Under the pieces are notes generated by a model, which worked only from the letters and a program-made list of their open reading frames with translations, ran no database searches and had not been told where the DNA came from. 64,000 bases of DNA, taken from assembly GCF_032814565.1 (NCBI RefSeq), contig NZ_CP136521.1:2080501-2144500 (forward strand), read 5' to 3'. Shown in pieces: positions 28,625-37,559 of this stretch. Each line of letters opens with the position of its first letter. Positions within the stretch are counted from its first letter, which is position 1. Origin of the DNA: Hwangdonia lutea. Lineage in GTDB: Bacteria > Bacteroidota > Bacteroidia > Flavobacteriales > Flavobacteriaceae. The position numbers and the translations under genes were made by a program.

Positions 28625-28663
28625 GATTGCTTACTTCGCTTTTAGAAAAACATAGAAGAATAA

Positions 28664-28750
28664 CTATTTGGGCGTTACCACAAGGGTCGGGCTTTCCGCT
28701 ATATCTTTTTTTTACGTCATAGCGAGGAGTGAGCGACTTGGCTATCTGTC
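28664..28750. repeat. Two adjoining interspersed repeats
   Basis: First, CTATTTGGGCGTTACC followed by GGGTCGGGCTTTCCGC (28664-28703), related to 45531-45565 (CTATTTGGGCGTTCCC, then GGTCGCGCTTTC). Second, GTCATAGCGAGGAGTGAGC and GGCTATCTGT (28716-28750), related to 10391-10427. They lie between fabD and the end of the FAD dehydrogenase gene and fill most of this 256-bp gap. No gene is seen here. Confidence 0.45.
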
Positions 28751-28829
28751 AAATTATAGCTATAAACAAGGTATGTTTTATTTCTTTCAAAAAAAGGATG
28801 CCGCATCAATCCCTAACGCAGACCCCAAG

Positions 28830-30386
28830 TTACAATCCAACAACTGCAGCTTCAGCACAACGTTCGCCATCCATAGCTGCCGAAATAATGCCGCCGGCAT
28901 AACCACCACCTTCGCCGCAGGGAAATAAACCTTCAATTTCTATGTGTTCTAAATTGTCTTTTCGTGGGATATTTACGGGCGATGAGGTTCTAGATTCCAC
29001 ACCAACAATATTGGCTTCTTCGGTGTAATAGCCTTTCATTTTTTGTCCGAAAGCTTCAAAACCTTTTCGCAATCTGCTGCCTATTAATTTTGGTAAAAGC
29101 GAGTGTAATGGTGCTGGGTTCAGTCCGGGTTGATACGAGGTATCATTCAAGGTATTCGACAAGCGTCCTTCAACAAAATCGGTTAAACGTTGTGCGGGTG
29201 CAACCTGACTTCGTCCGCCAGCCGTAAAAGCTAATCGCTCTAAATTCTTCTGATATTCCAATCCTTTTAAAACCCCAAATTGCTCGTATTTTCGTAAATC
29301 TTGTTCCGCATTAATTTCAACCACAATACCCGAATTGGCATATAAATTATTGCGTTTTGAAGGCGACATGCCGTTAACAACCACCTCGCCGTTTGCTGTT
29401 GCCGCGGGCACAATAAATCCGCCGGGACACATGCAAAACGAATACACACCGCGTTCGTTTACCTGCTGCACCAATCCGTAAGAAGCCGCAGGAAGCAATT
29501 CGTGGCGTTCGCCCAAACAGTGGTATTGAATACGATCGATAATATGTTGCGGATGCTCAACCCGAACACCCATAGCAAACGACTTTGCTTTTAAAGCAAT
29601 CTGCTTTTTATGAAGTAAATAATAGATATCGCGGGCCGAATGACCTGTTGCTAAAATAACACGATTGGCCATCATTTCATCACCATTCTGCAATTGAATA
29701 GCTTGTATTTTGTTGTTTTTTATTCTGAAATCGACCACGCGAGTTTGAAAATAAATCTCGCCACCATATTTCAAAATGTTTTCCCGAATATTCTGTACCA
29801 CTTTGGGCAATTTGTTGGTGCCAATATGCGGGTGCGCATCGACTAAAATCTGGTTGGTTGCGCCATGAAAAACGAGATTTTCAAAAATGCGACGCACATC
29901 GCCACGTTTTAAGCTTCGGGTGTATAATTTACCATCGCTATACGTACCTGCGCCACCTTCGCCAAAACAATAATTGGAATCTTCGTTTACAAAATGATCT
30001 TGATTTATGGCTTTTAAATCCCTGCGGCGGTCTTGCACATTTTTTCCGCGCTCTAAAACAATGGGTTTAAAACCGAGTTCTATACAGCGCAAGGCGGCGT
30101 ACATGCCAGCGGGACCAAACCCAATAATATGAATGGGTTTGGCTTTGGAAACGTCTTTATAATTAAAGATGTATTCCGAGTTTTTTGGTACAGCTTCTTT
30201 AATATAAACCGCAACTTTATAATTGAAAAAGATTTTAGGTTTACGGGCATCAATCGATTTTCTCAGAATTTTTACACCCGTAATATCACTTTTATCGATA
30301 TCGAGTTTTAGGGCGGACTTAAAAACTAAAATATCGGGTTGTTCTTCTTCTTTAAGTGTTATACGAAGTTGAATTTCTTTTACCAT
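28830..30386 (-). CDS. FAD-dependent dehydrogenase of the COG2509 type
   Basis: 518 residues. An N-terminal ~85-residue domain precedes the dinucleotide fold HIIGFGPAGMYAALRCIELG (about 86-105) with VLERG at the end of the next strand. Further family landmarks are NYCFGEGGAGTYSDGKLYTR, VILATGHSARDIYYLL, YSFCMCPGGFIVPAAT and the C-terminal FAD motif LFPCGEGGGYAGGIISAAMDG. This is an uncharacterised but widely conserved oxidoreductase family; the substrate is unknown. It is a single gene. Confidence 0.85.
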   Translation of the reverse strand: MVKEIQLRITLKEEEQPDILVFKSALKLDIDKSDITGVKILRKSIDARKPKIFFNYKVAVYIKEAVPKNSEYIFNYKDVSKAKPIHIIGFGPAGMYAALRCIELGFKPIVLERGKNVQDRRRDLKAINQDHFVNEDSNYCFGEGGAGTYSDGKLYTRSLKRGDVRRIFENLVFHGATNQILVDAHPHIGTNKLPKVVQNIRENILKYGGEIYFQTRVVDFRIKNNKIQAIQLQNGDEMMANRVILATGHSARDIYYLLHKKQIALKAKSFAMGVRVEHPQHIIDRIQYHCLGERHELLPAASYGLVQQVNERGVYSFCMCPGGFIVPAATANGEVVVNGMSPSKRNNLYANSGIVVEINAEQDLRKYEQFGVLKGLEYQKNLERLAFTAGGRSQVAPAQRLTDFVEGRLSNTLNDTSYQPGLNPAPLHSLLPKLIGSRLRKGFEAFGQKMKGYYTEEANIVGVESRTSSPVNIPRKDNLEHIEIEGLFPCGEGGGYAGGIISAAMDGERCAEAAVVGL

Positions 30387-30419
30387 GTAGCGAAATTACG
30401 GAAAATAGAAAAAGGTAAT

Positions 30420-30600
30420 GGGAATAAATTATTGAAGGTTCGTTTAGCGTGTTTGGTGAATGGTTTGTTGCGGGGTTAAGCAACCTGTTTAGTAAACAAA
30501 AACTTGTCAAAGAAAATTCTGAAGGTAAATTTTCCAAATAACACTTACCAAAGCAATTATTTATACATAGTCTTGTGGTGTCGTTTTTTTATTAATTCTA
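30420..30600. repeat. Folded intergenic element, 3' boundary of an accessory cassette
   Basis: Non-coding. It includes a hairpin-rich stretch and AAGCAATTATTTATACATAG, which resembles AAGCAATTACTTATAGGAG in the element before the ABC-3C operon. Its bracket TTGTGGTG (30573-30580) is the exact inverted partner of CACCACAA at 31522-31529 on the other side of the two following genes. Confidence 0.45.
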
Positions 30601-31158
30601 TTAATAATCAAATTTATACGTATTTGTTGTTTGTCTTTTTGTCCAATTCTTAAATTCCATTGTTACATTTACTTCTTGAATTCCGTGAATTTTTTCTTTA
30701 AAATCAAAGATTGGATAATATTCAATTCCGTATTTATTTAGTATTTCATCTATTTTTATTTTGTCAAATTTCGCTTTCTTGTATTTTCTTCTAAATCCAT
30801 TAAGTTTAGAGTAAGCAATTCCGAGAAATGTGAATCCAGCTCCGATTATTCCAATTTTCACATACCATAAAAAAATGCTATGTATAGTCCAATTGGAAAA
30901 AAAATATCCGCCAACTATTAATAGGAATCCGCCAATAATAGTCGAGTAAAAAGTCCAATAAGTAGAGTTTTCATTTCTGCGTAATATTTCTAATTCAAGA
31001 TTTGCAATTTCTAATTTTTCTCGAAATTTTTTGTCAAGTTTAATTTCAGCGCAAGTGTATTTAAAATTAGGTTTTCTGTTGGTCAATTTACAAGTCAATC
31101 CTTTTTTAAGACTTGACATTTCATTTTCGCATAAATCACAATGTTTTGCTTGGTTCAT
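30601..31158 (-). CDS. Membrane protein with N-terminal four-cysteine motif, accessory
   Basis: 185 residues. Residues 8-36 contain C8, C11, C23 and C36 (HCDLCENEM, LTCKL, YTCAE), a possible zinc ribbon. Two hydrophobic helices follow at about 71-89 and 94-114. The rest is charged and probably cytoplasmic. It starts 1 bp after the upstream small gene's stop, so the pair is co-translated. I do not recognise a family. The location inside a bracketed cassette suggests lateral acquisition. Confidence 0.6.
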   Translation of the reverse strand: MNQAKHCDLCENEMSSLKKGLTCKLTNRKPNFKYTCAEIKLDKKFREKLEIANLELEILRRNENSTYWTFYSTIIGGFLLIVGGYFFSNWTIHSIFLWYVKIGIIGAGFTFLGIAYSKLNGFRRKYKKAKFDKIKIDEILNKYGIEYYPIFDFKEKIHGIQEVNVTMEFKNWTKRQTTNTYKFDY

Positions 31159-31159
31159 T

Positions 31160-31513
31160 TTATTCCAATCCTTTAATCACTTGTAAGATTCTTCGATTTG
31201 TAATTCCAATGTTTTTTAAATCTTCACAGAACTTTAAAAACAGAGTTTGGAATTCAGATTGTAATTTGTCGTTTCCACAATAAAATTCACATAATGCTTC
31301 AGCTCCACCAAAAAGTTCATTAGTCAATAAATGTTTTTTGAAAAGTTTAGAATCTTTATTCATTGCAGATTCTAAAACATTTGTCAATTCTTGTTGTCCG
31401 ACACTTGTTCCAATTTCTGTTAGAATGTTCTTCAATTCAGCCACACTTTTGGTTAGCGACTCAATGTTTTCTTCAGAAAAGTTTAGGTATTTATTTCTTG
31501 TAAATATATTCAT
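31160..31513 (-). CDS. Hypothetical helical protein, accessory
   Basis: 117 residues, predicted mainly helical and cytoplasmic, with a central Gly-Gly-Ala turn (LFGGAEALCEFYCGND) and a basic C-terminus (TNRRILQVIKGLE). No known family is recognised. It is the first gene of the two-gene cassette; its ATG is only ~10 bp inside the bracket repeat at 31522-31529. Confidence 0.55.
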   Translation of the reverse strand: MNIFTRNKYLNFSEENIESLTKSVAELKNILTEIGTSVGQQELTNVLESAMNKDSKLFKKHLLTNELFGGAEALCEFYCGNDKLQSEFQTLFLKFCEDLKNIGITNRRILQVIKGLE

Positions 31514-31560
31514 CTAAAATGCACCACAATGGCACGCAGATAAGCGTCGTTATTTAATGC
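31514..31560. repeat. 5' boundary of the 30.6-31.5 kb cassette
   Basis: It contains the bracket CACCACAA (31522-31529) and then AATGGCACGCAGATAAGCG, which closely matches AATGGCTCGCGGATA at 8550-8565. It is the same kind of boundary as that of the HEAT-like cassette. Confidence 0.45.
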
Positions 31561-31615
31561 CTTATACTTGACGGTAAACGAATTTATCGATTTTTTCTTA
31601 CTAAGTCAAGTTTAG

Positions 31616-32530
31616 TTATTTTCTCTCATACGTTAAAAACGAAAACTCGTGCTCGTGGTTTGCATCTTTTGTATGAAAGGTGTTGGCGGTTTCTTTCCAA
31701 ACCGAGGGATCTATTTTTGGAAAAAACGTATCGGCTTCAAAACTTTCGTGAACACGTGTTAACTCAATTTTATCGGCAAAGGCCATAGCCTGTTTGTAAA
31801 TTTCACCACCGCCAATTATAAAGGGTTGCGCATCGTTTTTTACGGCATCAATAGCAGCTTCCAAAGAATTTACCAGAATAACGCCATGAGGAACATGATA
31901 GTCTTGTTGTCTTGAAATCACCACATGCGTTCGGTTTGGTAATGGTTTAGGGAAGCTCTCAAACGTTTTGCGCCCCATAATAATATGGTGCCCATTGGTT
32001 AAGGTTTTAAAGCGTTTTAAGTCGTCGCTTAAATGCCAAATGAGTTTATTGCCTTTTCCAATAGCATCATTTTCCGCGGCAGCGACAATTATAGTCAATT
32101 CAGATTTCTTGTTTTTACCGTTTAAGGTTTCATTGTAAACCTCGCTTTCGGCAATATGAGGTGCTTCTTTTTTTAGTTCGGTTTTTATTTTCTCTATTCT
32201 GTTTTGTTGCAGCGTTACCAATTTCTCCAATTGGTTTCGCTCCCAATCTTTCCCCATAAATTTATGGGTGATAAATACGTTAAAAACATGATAGAGCAAA
32301 AAGAAAAGCCACAATAAAATGGCAAATAAAAACCATTCTTTGCCAAACAAAGTAAAATCTTTACCAATGTCCAAAACGGTATTGGCCGCAATTAAAAATA
32401 CCGCGCCAATTAAAAACACAACAAAATGGACGTATAAGCGTTTTTTTTGTTTAATGCGTTTTTGAGCATTTTCAATAAGCTCTAATTGGTCTGTATCTAT
32501 CTGTGGTTTTTGTTTTTTCTTTCCGAACAT
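31616..32530 (-). CDS. folA: Dihydrofolate reductase with N-terminal 2TM membrane domain
   Basis: 304 residues. Residues 10-110 form a 2TM domain (basic lead-in NAQKRIKQKKRLYVHF, then two helices and KDWERNQLEKLV). Residues 145-304 are a complete DHFR: IVAAAENDAIGKGNKLIWHL with the substrate Asp in SDDLKRFK, then IIMGRKTFESFP, NRTHVVISR and the NADPH loop FIIGGGEIYKQAM. It reduces dihydrofolate to tetrahydrofolate, regenerating cofactor used by ThyA. The fusion would tether DHFR to the inner membrane. A plain soluble DHFR is about 160 residues, so the extension is real, not a misplaced start. Confidence 0.93.
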   Translation of the reverse strand: MFGKKKQKPQIDTDQLELIENAQKRIKQKKRLYVHFVVFLIGAVFLIAANTVLDIGKDFTLFGKEWFLFAILLWLFFLLYHVFNVFITHKFMGKDWERNQLEKLVTLQQNRIEKIKTELKKEAPHIAESEVYNETLNGKNKKSELTIIVAAAENDAIGKGNKLIWHLSDDLKRFKTLTNGHHIIMGRKTFESFPKPLPNRTHVVISRQQDYHVPHGVILVNSLEAAIDAVKNDAQPFIIGGGEIYKQAMAFADKIELTRVHESFEADTFFPKIDPSVWKETANTFHTKDANHEHEFSFLTYERK

Positions 32531-32865
32531 ATCAACAATATAAGTGAATGTAAAGTTAAAACTTTTTGTAATATTAATTGTAATTTAATTCTTATTTGGT
32601 GTATTGCCGATAAAAAGCTAATGCCGCCTTAAAAACTAAAACGATTTCGTTTAAAAAGTGCTGTAATTTAGTTGAAAAAATAGCTGTGTTTCTTTGTCAT
32701 TTTAGTAATTTATTAGTTAAAAACTGCTATTTCGTTAATTTATTTATAAGGCGTATTGATAAAACCATAATTATTTGACTTAAAGCATTTTAAATCATCG
32801 TTGATATGGAATTCTTTTATAAATTTGGCGCTCAAAATAGAACCTAAACTAAAAAAAATAAAATC
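32531..32865. promoter_or_regulatory. 335-bp divergent intergenic region
   Basis: No gene seen. AT-rich. A promoter box TAAATTTG at 32820-32827 lies 38 bp before the CBM48-like gene, with TTG at 32801-32803 (16-bp spacing, shorter than usual). Nothing else stands out. Confidence 0.45.
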
Positions 32866-33159
32866 ATGGCTATTACAAAACAGTATTTAAAAAGTAAACC
32901 CGTTTGTAAAGTTACTTTTACAGTGCCAGCTGAAGAGGCTAAAAAAGTATCTGTAGTTGGAAGTTTTAACAATTGGGACGAGAAAGCAAATTCATTAAAA
33001 AAATTAAAGAACGGTACATTTAAAGGAACTTTAAACTTAGAGAAAGATAACTCTTATGAGTTTAGATACATTATTGATGGCGTTTATGTTAACGATGAGC
33101 AAGCAGATGCTTTTAAAAGCAATGAATTTGCATCGGAAAACGGAGTGTTAACGGTATAG
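32866..33159 (+). CDS. Stand-alone CBM48/isoamylase early-set domain protein
   Basis: 97 residues comprising one domain of the glycogen-recognition type: CKVTFTVPAEEAKKVSVVGSFNNWD, KNGTFKGTLNLEK and YEFRYIIDGVYVNDEQAD. This is the Ig-like early-set fold seen in glycogen-branching enzymes and AMPK-beta. As a free domain it has no catalytic part; a glycogen- or protein-binding role is inferred. There is no signal peptide. The 3' 137 bp of the gene and its terminator are duplicated at 36351-36546. Confidence 0.85.
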   Translation: MAITKQYLKSKPVCKVTFTVPAEEAKKVSVVGSFNNWDEKANSLKKLKNGTFKGTLNLEKDNSYEFRYIIDGVYVNDEQADAFKSNEFASENGVLTV

Positions 33160-33181
33160 TTAAAACCAAAAAAATTAAACT

Positions 33182-33217
33182 AAAAAGCGCTTTCAAATTT
33201 ATTGAAGGCGCTTTTAT
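33182..33217 (+). terminator. Terminator of the CBM48-like gene
   Basis: A 14-bp stem (AAAAGCGCTTTCAA with TTGAAGGCGCTTTT, one G-T pair) and a T-rich end. An almost identical copy is at 36511-36546. Confidence 0.85.
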
Positions 33218-33229
33218 TATGCATTCTAT

Positions 33230-35998
33230 TTATATTTTAATAAACTTTTTAGTCCCAAATTTATCGCCAATTTTTACTTTAATAAAGTATATACCAGTCT
33301 GTAAATTAGTAACATCTATTTTATTGCTCAAAAGATCTGCTCCATTTAAAACAGATTGACCTGATATATTGGTTATCATATAGTTTGAAACTTTGCCATA
33401 ATTGCCTGCAAACTTTAAATTTATCTCATTTTCTACAGGGTTAGGGTATAAACTCATATGGTTACTAATATTATTAACATGCTTTACATTAAGCGGATTA
33501 TCGGTAATTACGGTTTCGAACATACCATTTCCGTGTGTTCCAACTAACAAATGATTGTCTGATGGTCTATAAGATAGAGAGCTTACCAATGCATAGCCAA
33601 TTTCTGTTGGTGCTTCCCTTGCCCAATCTGTAGTTGTTGGGTCTGATGTACTGTATAATCCTCTGGCGGTACCAACAAAGTAAAGCGTTTGTCCAGCAAC
33701 TTCAGTAATAGCAGCAGACCTAATAGAATGTGCAGATAAATTACGTTCAACCAAAGTCCAAGTTGGAGTTGCATTAGTTGCGTTTGTGGTTAAAAAAATA
33801 CTTTCAGTTCCGTAGTTCGAATAGGTGGCTAAAACAATATCGTTGTTTGTTGGATGAATAGCTAAACCGGTTACAATTGAAGGAAATCCTATGGTTGCGG
33901 TTGGCGGTGTAATATCTATTGCCGTTGAAATGTTTACAGCATTTTGCGGATCATTTAATCTGTAAATATGGCCTTCATCGCCACCCATTAACAAATAACT
34001 TGTTGCGGCATCATACGCACCTCTTGTTGTAGAAAATGCTTGAAAATAATCGGCATGACCAAAAGCGGTATTTGTATCGCTTAAACTCGTCCAGGTATCC
34101 TGTGTTACATTGGCACCGTCTGTTGAACGCAATAACGTGCCTTCAGAAGCATAATAAATAGCATTGGTATTTTCTGGGTCTACATGATAATAGGTGACAA
34201 ACTGACTGGGATAAAGAACATCTGGCATTGTTGACATACGCGGTGTAATCTCGGTATAGCCACTCGTGTTCTGGCAATATCTGTAAAGGGTGCCGTTTTG
34301 AGAACCACCAAAAAAGGAAATACCACAACCAGCGTAATTTGGAATAGCCACAGAAACACCATCGCCACTAAGTAAAGGAATGTGGCTTGTTGTAGATGAG
34401 GCGCCTATTGATGTGCCACCAACTGTAGTCCCGTTATCTTGTGCGCCTCCAATAACAAAATCAGAGCCAGAATCAGGGTCAATAGATACATGATAAAATT
34501 GATAGGTTTGATAGTTGTTGTTAAGTGACGACCAAGCAACAGTAGCTGCAGTTATATCTGCCGTTGCGTGTACGCCGCCATCCGTTCCCGAAAAAAGCAC
34601 ATTGCTACTAAAAGGGCTAAATACTAGCGCATGAATGTCTGCATGGTGGTTAGAGTACGAAGCATATCCTGCAGCAGAAGCATAACCACCAATACGTGTA
34701 AACGTTGCATCTACAACAATATCTTCTATTTTGTATGCGTTTGTGCCTCCTATTAAAACAAAATCTTCATCATCAGGTTTTACACTAACCACTAAATCAT
34801 AACCGCCTTGTACTCCAAAAGGGTCATTCCCATCAGAACAGCCTATCTCATCAGGCAGTTTGCTGGAAAAATTGGTGTAGGTTGTTGTAGATTGGTCCCA
34901 CATCCATAAATCTGCTTCTACAGCTGGGGTTGTATCGCAATCAGAGATAGTACCATTTACAAATAAAGTATATAACTTATCTTGGTTTGATGGTGCTAAA
35001 GCCAAAACAACCCTTCCGGTTGGTGTAAAATCTGATGCATTAATTCTCGACCAAATTCCAGTTGTGCTATTCCCTGTTGAAGACGTCCAAACCCCTTCAA
35101 TGGAAGCATCGTGTGTTCCAGAAAAAGCGGCATAAACCCTGCCACTAGAAGTAATAGCAATATCTGTTGCATCGCTTGTGCTTGATGGTGATCCATCTCT
35201 TTCCGTGGTCCAAGTAAACCCGTCAAATCTCATTATTCTACCTACAACAGCGGCAAATAACTCTCCCGTAGTTGGATGTACGGCTAAATTAAAAATTATA
35301 TCGAAAACATTGTCAAAAACTTCTTGGGAACCTGATGATGTAGACGGCATTTGTGCCCAAGTAAGGCCACCATTTGTAGATTGCCAAATACCTTGTCCAA
35401 AGTAAAAAGCGCCACTTTTAGAAGCTGAATTGCCTAAACCTTCGCCTGTGCCATAATACCAAGTGCTTTCAAAACCAGATCGTGGGTCTTGCACGATGGT
35501 TGTTACGTTGTGTATCTCATCATTGGCAGATACTTTTGTCCAACTTGTGCCTCCGTTGGTTGTTCTAAAAACACCACCGCTAACGCCACCAGCAATAAGG
35601 GTGTTACCTGTAGCATCACTTCTATCCACAACAACAGCTCTGGTTCTGCCACCTAAATTACTGGGCCCTCTGCTAGAATAAGTGGTTTCCGGTATTTTCG
35701 CAGATTTTATATCTTTTTTTAATAAAGAACGCTTCGAATTCATTAATTCAAGATTTTTATCCGCTTTCGAAATAATTCCTGTAATGGGATTAACTTGCCT
35801 GTAATATTCGTATAAATTACGGGCTTCGTCGTACCGAGCACGTTCTTCAAGTGTTTTTTTCTTTCCCTGTTGTGTTGGATTAATTGATTTCCTCTCAATT
35901 TTAACAAGGGTCTGTTCTTGCGTTTGATTACTCTTTGCAATCAGCACAACTGCAAGCATCAGTAAAAGTGATAATGTAATTAGTAACGTTTTTTTCAT
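33230..35998 (-). CDS. T9SS-secreted BNR/sortilin-like beta-propeller protein
   Basis: 922 residues. A signal peptide (TLLITLSLLLMLAVVLIA) is followed by a propeller-type body with many Asp-box/BNR-like turns, such as TTNGGTSWTKVS, STNGGLTWAQM and GTDGGVHATADI. The C-terminal T9SS type A sorting domain reads MSLYPNPVENEINLKF, then TGIYFIKVKIGD and KKFIKI. It is exported through the type IX system and attached to or released from the surface. The propeller could bind protein or glycan; no catalytic signature is seen. It lies between duplicated gene ends, and its start is 18 bp from a thyA fragment. Confidence 0.88.
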   Translation of the reverse strand: MKKTLLITLSLLLMLAVVLIAKSNQTQEQTLVKIERKSINPTQQGKKKTLEERARYDEARNLYEYYRQVNPITGIISKADKNLELMNSKRSLLKKDIKSAKIPETTYSSRGPSNLGGRTRAVVVDRSDATGNTLIAGGVSGGVFRTTNGGTSWTKVSANDEIHNVTTIVQDPRSGFESTWYYGTGEGLGNSASKSGAFYFGQGIWQSTNGGLTWAQMPSTSSGSQEVFDNVFDIIFNLAVHPTTGELFAAVVGRIMRFDGFTWTTERDGSPSSTSDATDIAITSSGRVYAAFSGTHDASIEGVWTSSTGNSTTGIWSRINASDFTPTGRVVLALAPSNQDKLYTLFVNGTISDCDTTPAVEADLWMWDQSTTTYTNFSSKLPDEIGCSDGNDPFGVQGGYDLVVSVKPDDEDFVLIGGTNAYKIEDIVVDATFTRIGGYASAAGYASYSNHHADIHALVFSPFSSNVLFSGTDGGVHATADITAATVAWSSLNNNYQTYQFYHVSIDPDSGSDFVIGGAQDNGTTVGGTSIGASSTTSHIPLLSGDGVSVAIPNYAGCGISFFGGSQNGTLYRYCQNTSGYTEITPRMSTMPDVLYPSQFVTYYHVDPENTNAIYYASEGTLLRSTDGANVTQDTWTSLSDTNTAFGHADYFQAFSTTRGAYDAATSYLLMGGDEGHIYRLNDPQNAVNISTAIDITPPTATIGFPSIVTGLAIHPTNNDIVLATYSNYGTESIFLTTNATNATPTWTLVERNLSAHSIRSAAITEVAGQTLYFVGTARGLYSTSDPTTTDWAREAPTEIGYALVSSLSYRPSDNHLLVGTHGNGMFETVITDNPLNVKHVNNISNHMSLYPNPVENEINLKFAGNYGKVSNYMITNISGQSVLNGADLLSNKIDVTNLQTGIYFIKVKIGDKFGTKKFIKI

Positions 35999-36015
35999 GA
36001 CTAAGAATTTTTAAG

Positions 36016-36347
36016 TTAAATAGCTACAACACCCTAATGTGTGTGGATTATAATCTACCAAATGAAAATCATTAAAAGTAAAGTCGAAATATCTTTAACT
36101 TCAGGTTTTAAAATCATTTGGGGTAGCGGTCTTGAGTCACGAGATAATTGTAGTTCTAATTGCTGATAATGATTTTTGTAAATGTGTGTATTACCAAAGA
36201 TAAGGATAAATTCGTCAACTTGACAGCCACAATTTTGAGCCATCATGGTTAATAAGGCATAACCGCATTGTTGAAAGGCACGGTTAACAAACTTAAGCAC
36301 TTGATTGGTTGACTGACAGGGTAATTTTCCACTTGTTGCGTAATATT
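36016..36347 (-). pseudogene. Decayed 3' fragment of thymidylate synthase
   Basis: This segment aligns along its length with the 3' third of thyA at 36566-36900, from the stop equivalent (36016-36018) to a match with GAGCTGACAGG near 36318. It carries many substitutions and small indels that break the frame. Recognisable pieces are the counterparts of the [15 protein letters not shown] and GYQVGEF regions. It has no 5' part and no start codon in context. It cannot encode an enzyme. Confidence 0.85.
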
Positions 36348-36350
36348 TAA

Positions 36351-36488
36351 AAAGGAACTTTAAACTTAGAGAAAGATAACTCTTATGAGTTTAGATACAT
36401 TATTGATGGCGTTTATGTTAACGATGAGCAAGCAGATGCTTTTAAAAGCAATGAATTCGCATCGGAAAACGGAGTGTTAACGGTATAG
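36351..36488 (+). pseudogene. Duplicated 3' fragment of the CBM48-like gene
   Basis: It matches 33022-33159 base for base without indels and with only one substitution in the coding part (GAATTT to GAATTC). It lacks the 5' half and start codon. It joins the thyA fragment at about 36347-36351 (AATATTTAAAAAGGAAC). Near-identity here contrasts with the strong decay of the neighbouring thyA fragment. Confidence 0.9.
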
Positions 36489-36510
36489 TTAAAACTAAAA
36501 AAATTAAACT

Positions 36511-36546
36511 AAAAAGCGCTTTCAAATTTTTTGAAGGCGCTTTTTT
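36511..36546 (+). terminator. Duplicated terminator after the CBM48 fragment
   Basis: The same 14-bp stem as 33182-33217 (AAAAGCGCTTTCAA/TTGAAGGCGCTTTT) with a longer T run. It lies 20 bp from the thyA stop on the opposite strand and may also stop thyA transcripts. Confidence 0.8.
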
Positions 36547-36565
36547 ATTTAAATAAGTAAAATTG

Positions 36566-37390
36566 TTATACAGCTACAACACCCTTAATGTGAGGGTGCG
36601 GATTGTAATCTACCAAAGTAAAATCATCAAAAGTAAAGTCGAAAATATCTTTAATTTCAGGATTTAAAATCATTTTTGGCAGCGGTCTTAAATCACGAGA
36701 TAATTGTAATTCCAATTGCTCGTAGTGGTTGCTGTAAATATGTGCATCACCAAAAGTGTGAATAAATTCGCCTACTTGATAGCCACAAACTTGAGCCATC
36801 ATCATGGTAAACAAGGCATAACTTGCAATATTAAAAGGCACACCTAAAAAGATGTCGGCACTACGCTGGTAGAGCTGACAGGATAGCTTGCCATCGGCAA
36901 CATAAAACTGAAAAAAGGCATGACAAGGCGGTAAAGCGGCTTTTCCGTCGGCTACATTTTCGCTAAAACTTTTTGAAGTGTCTGGTAACACTGAAGGGTT
37001 CCAAGCAGAAACCAACATTCTACGGCTGTTTGGGTTGGTTTTTAAGGTGTTGATAACATCCTTAATCTGGTCTATTTCATCGCTATTCCAGTTACGCCAT
37101 TGGTGTCCGTAAACAGGTCCTAAATCACCATTTTCGTCTGCCCATTCATTCCAAATTCTAACCCCATTTTCAGTTAGATACTTAATGTTTGTATCGCCTT
37201 TTAAGAACCATAAAAGTTCGTAAACAATCGATTTTAAGTGTAGTTTTTTTGTGGTAACCATAGGGAAACCCTCACTTAAATCGAAACGCATTTGATGCCC
37301 GAAAACACTTTTTGTTCCGGTGCCTGTTCTATCTCCTTTTTCGTTGCCGTTTTCTAAAACGTGTTTTACTAAATCGTGGTATTGCTTCAT
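36566..37390 (-). CDS. thyA: Thymidylate synthase
   Basis: 274 residues and full length. The catalytic Cys is in [13 protein letters not shown]. The dUMP-binding residues lie in [21 protein letters not shown] and [15 protein letters not shown], and the N-terminal phosphate Arg is in [13 protein letters not shown]. It makes dTMP from dUMP with methylene-tetrahydrofolate, producing dihydrofolate for DHFR (encoded at 31616-32530). A nucleoside transporter lies 169 bp upstream on the same strand. Confidence 0.96.
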   Translation of the reverse strand: MKQYHDLVKHVLENGNEKGDRTGTGTKSVFGHQMRFDLSEGFPMVTTKKLHLKSIVYELLWFLKGDTNIKYLTENGVRIWNEWADENGDLGPVYGHQWRNWNSDEIDQIKDVINTLKTNPNSRRMLVSAWNPSVLPDTSKSFSENVADGKAALPPCHAFFQFYVADGKLSCQLYQRSADIFLGVPFNIASYALFTMMMAQVCGYQVGEFIHTFGDAHIYSNHYEQLELQLSRDLRPLPKMILNPEIKDIFDFTFDDFTLVDYNPHPHIKGVVAV

Positions 37391-37559
37391 CCCGTTTTCC
37401 GTCTTCCCAAAAGAAAGAAACTTTGTTTAATTAATCAATTATTATTTTCGGAATAAAAATATAAATAAGAGCTTGATTTTAATGATTTGATATCTGTATA
37501 ATATCAAAAGTTATTAACTTTATTTTTCATCAATTAGAAATGTGCCCAGATAATGGGGA

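Noticed and set aside
36055-36300. 81-residue minus-strand frame read as a gene
   Set aside because: It is a frame-broken piece of the thyA 3' fragment, with no functional start or full domain.
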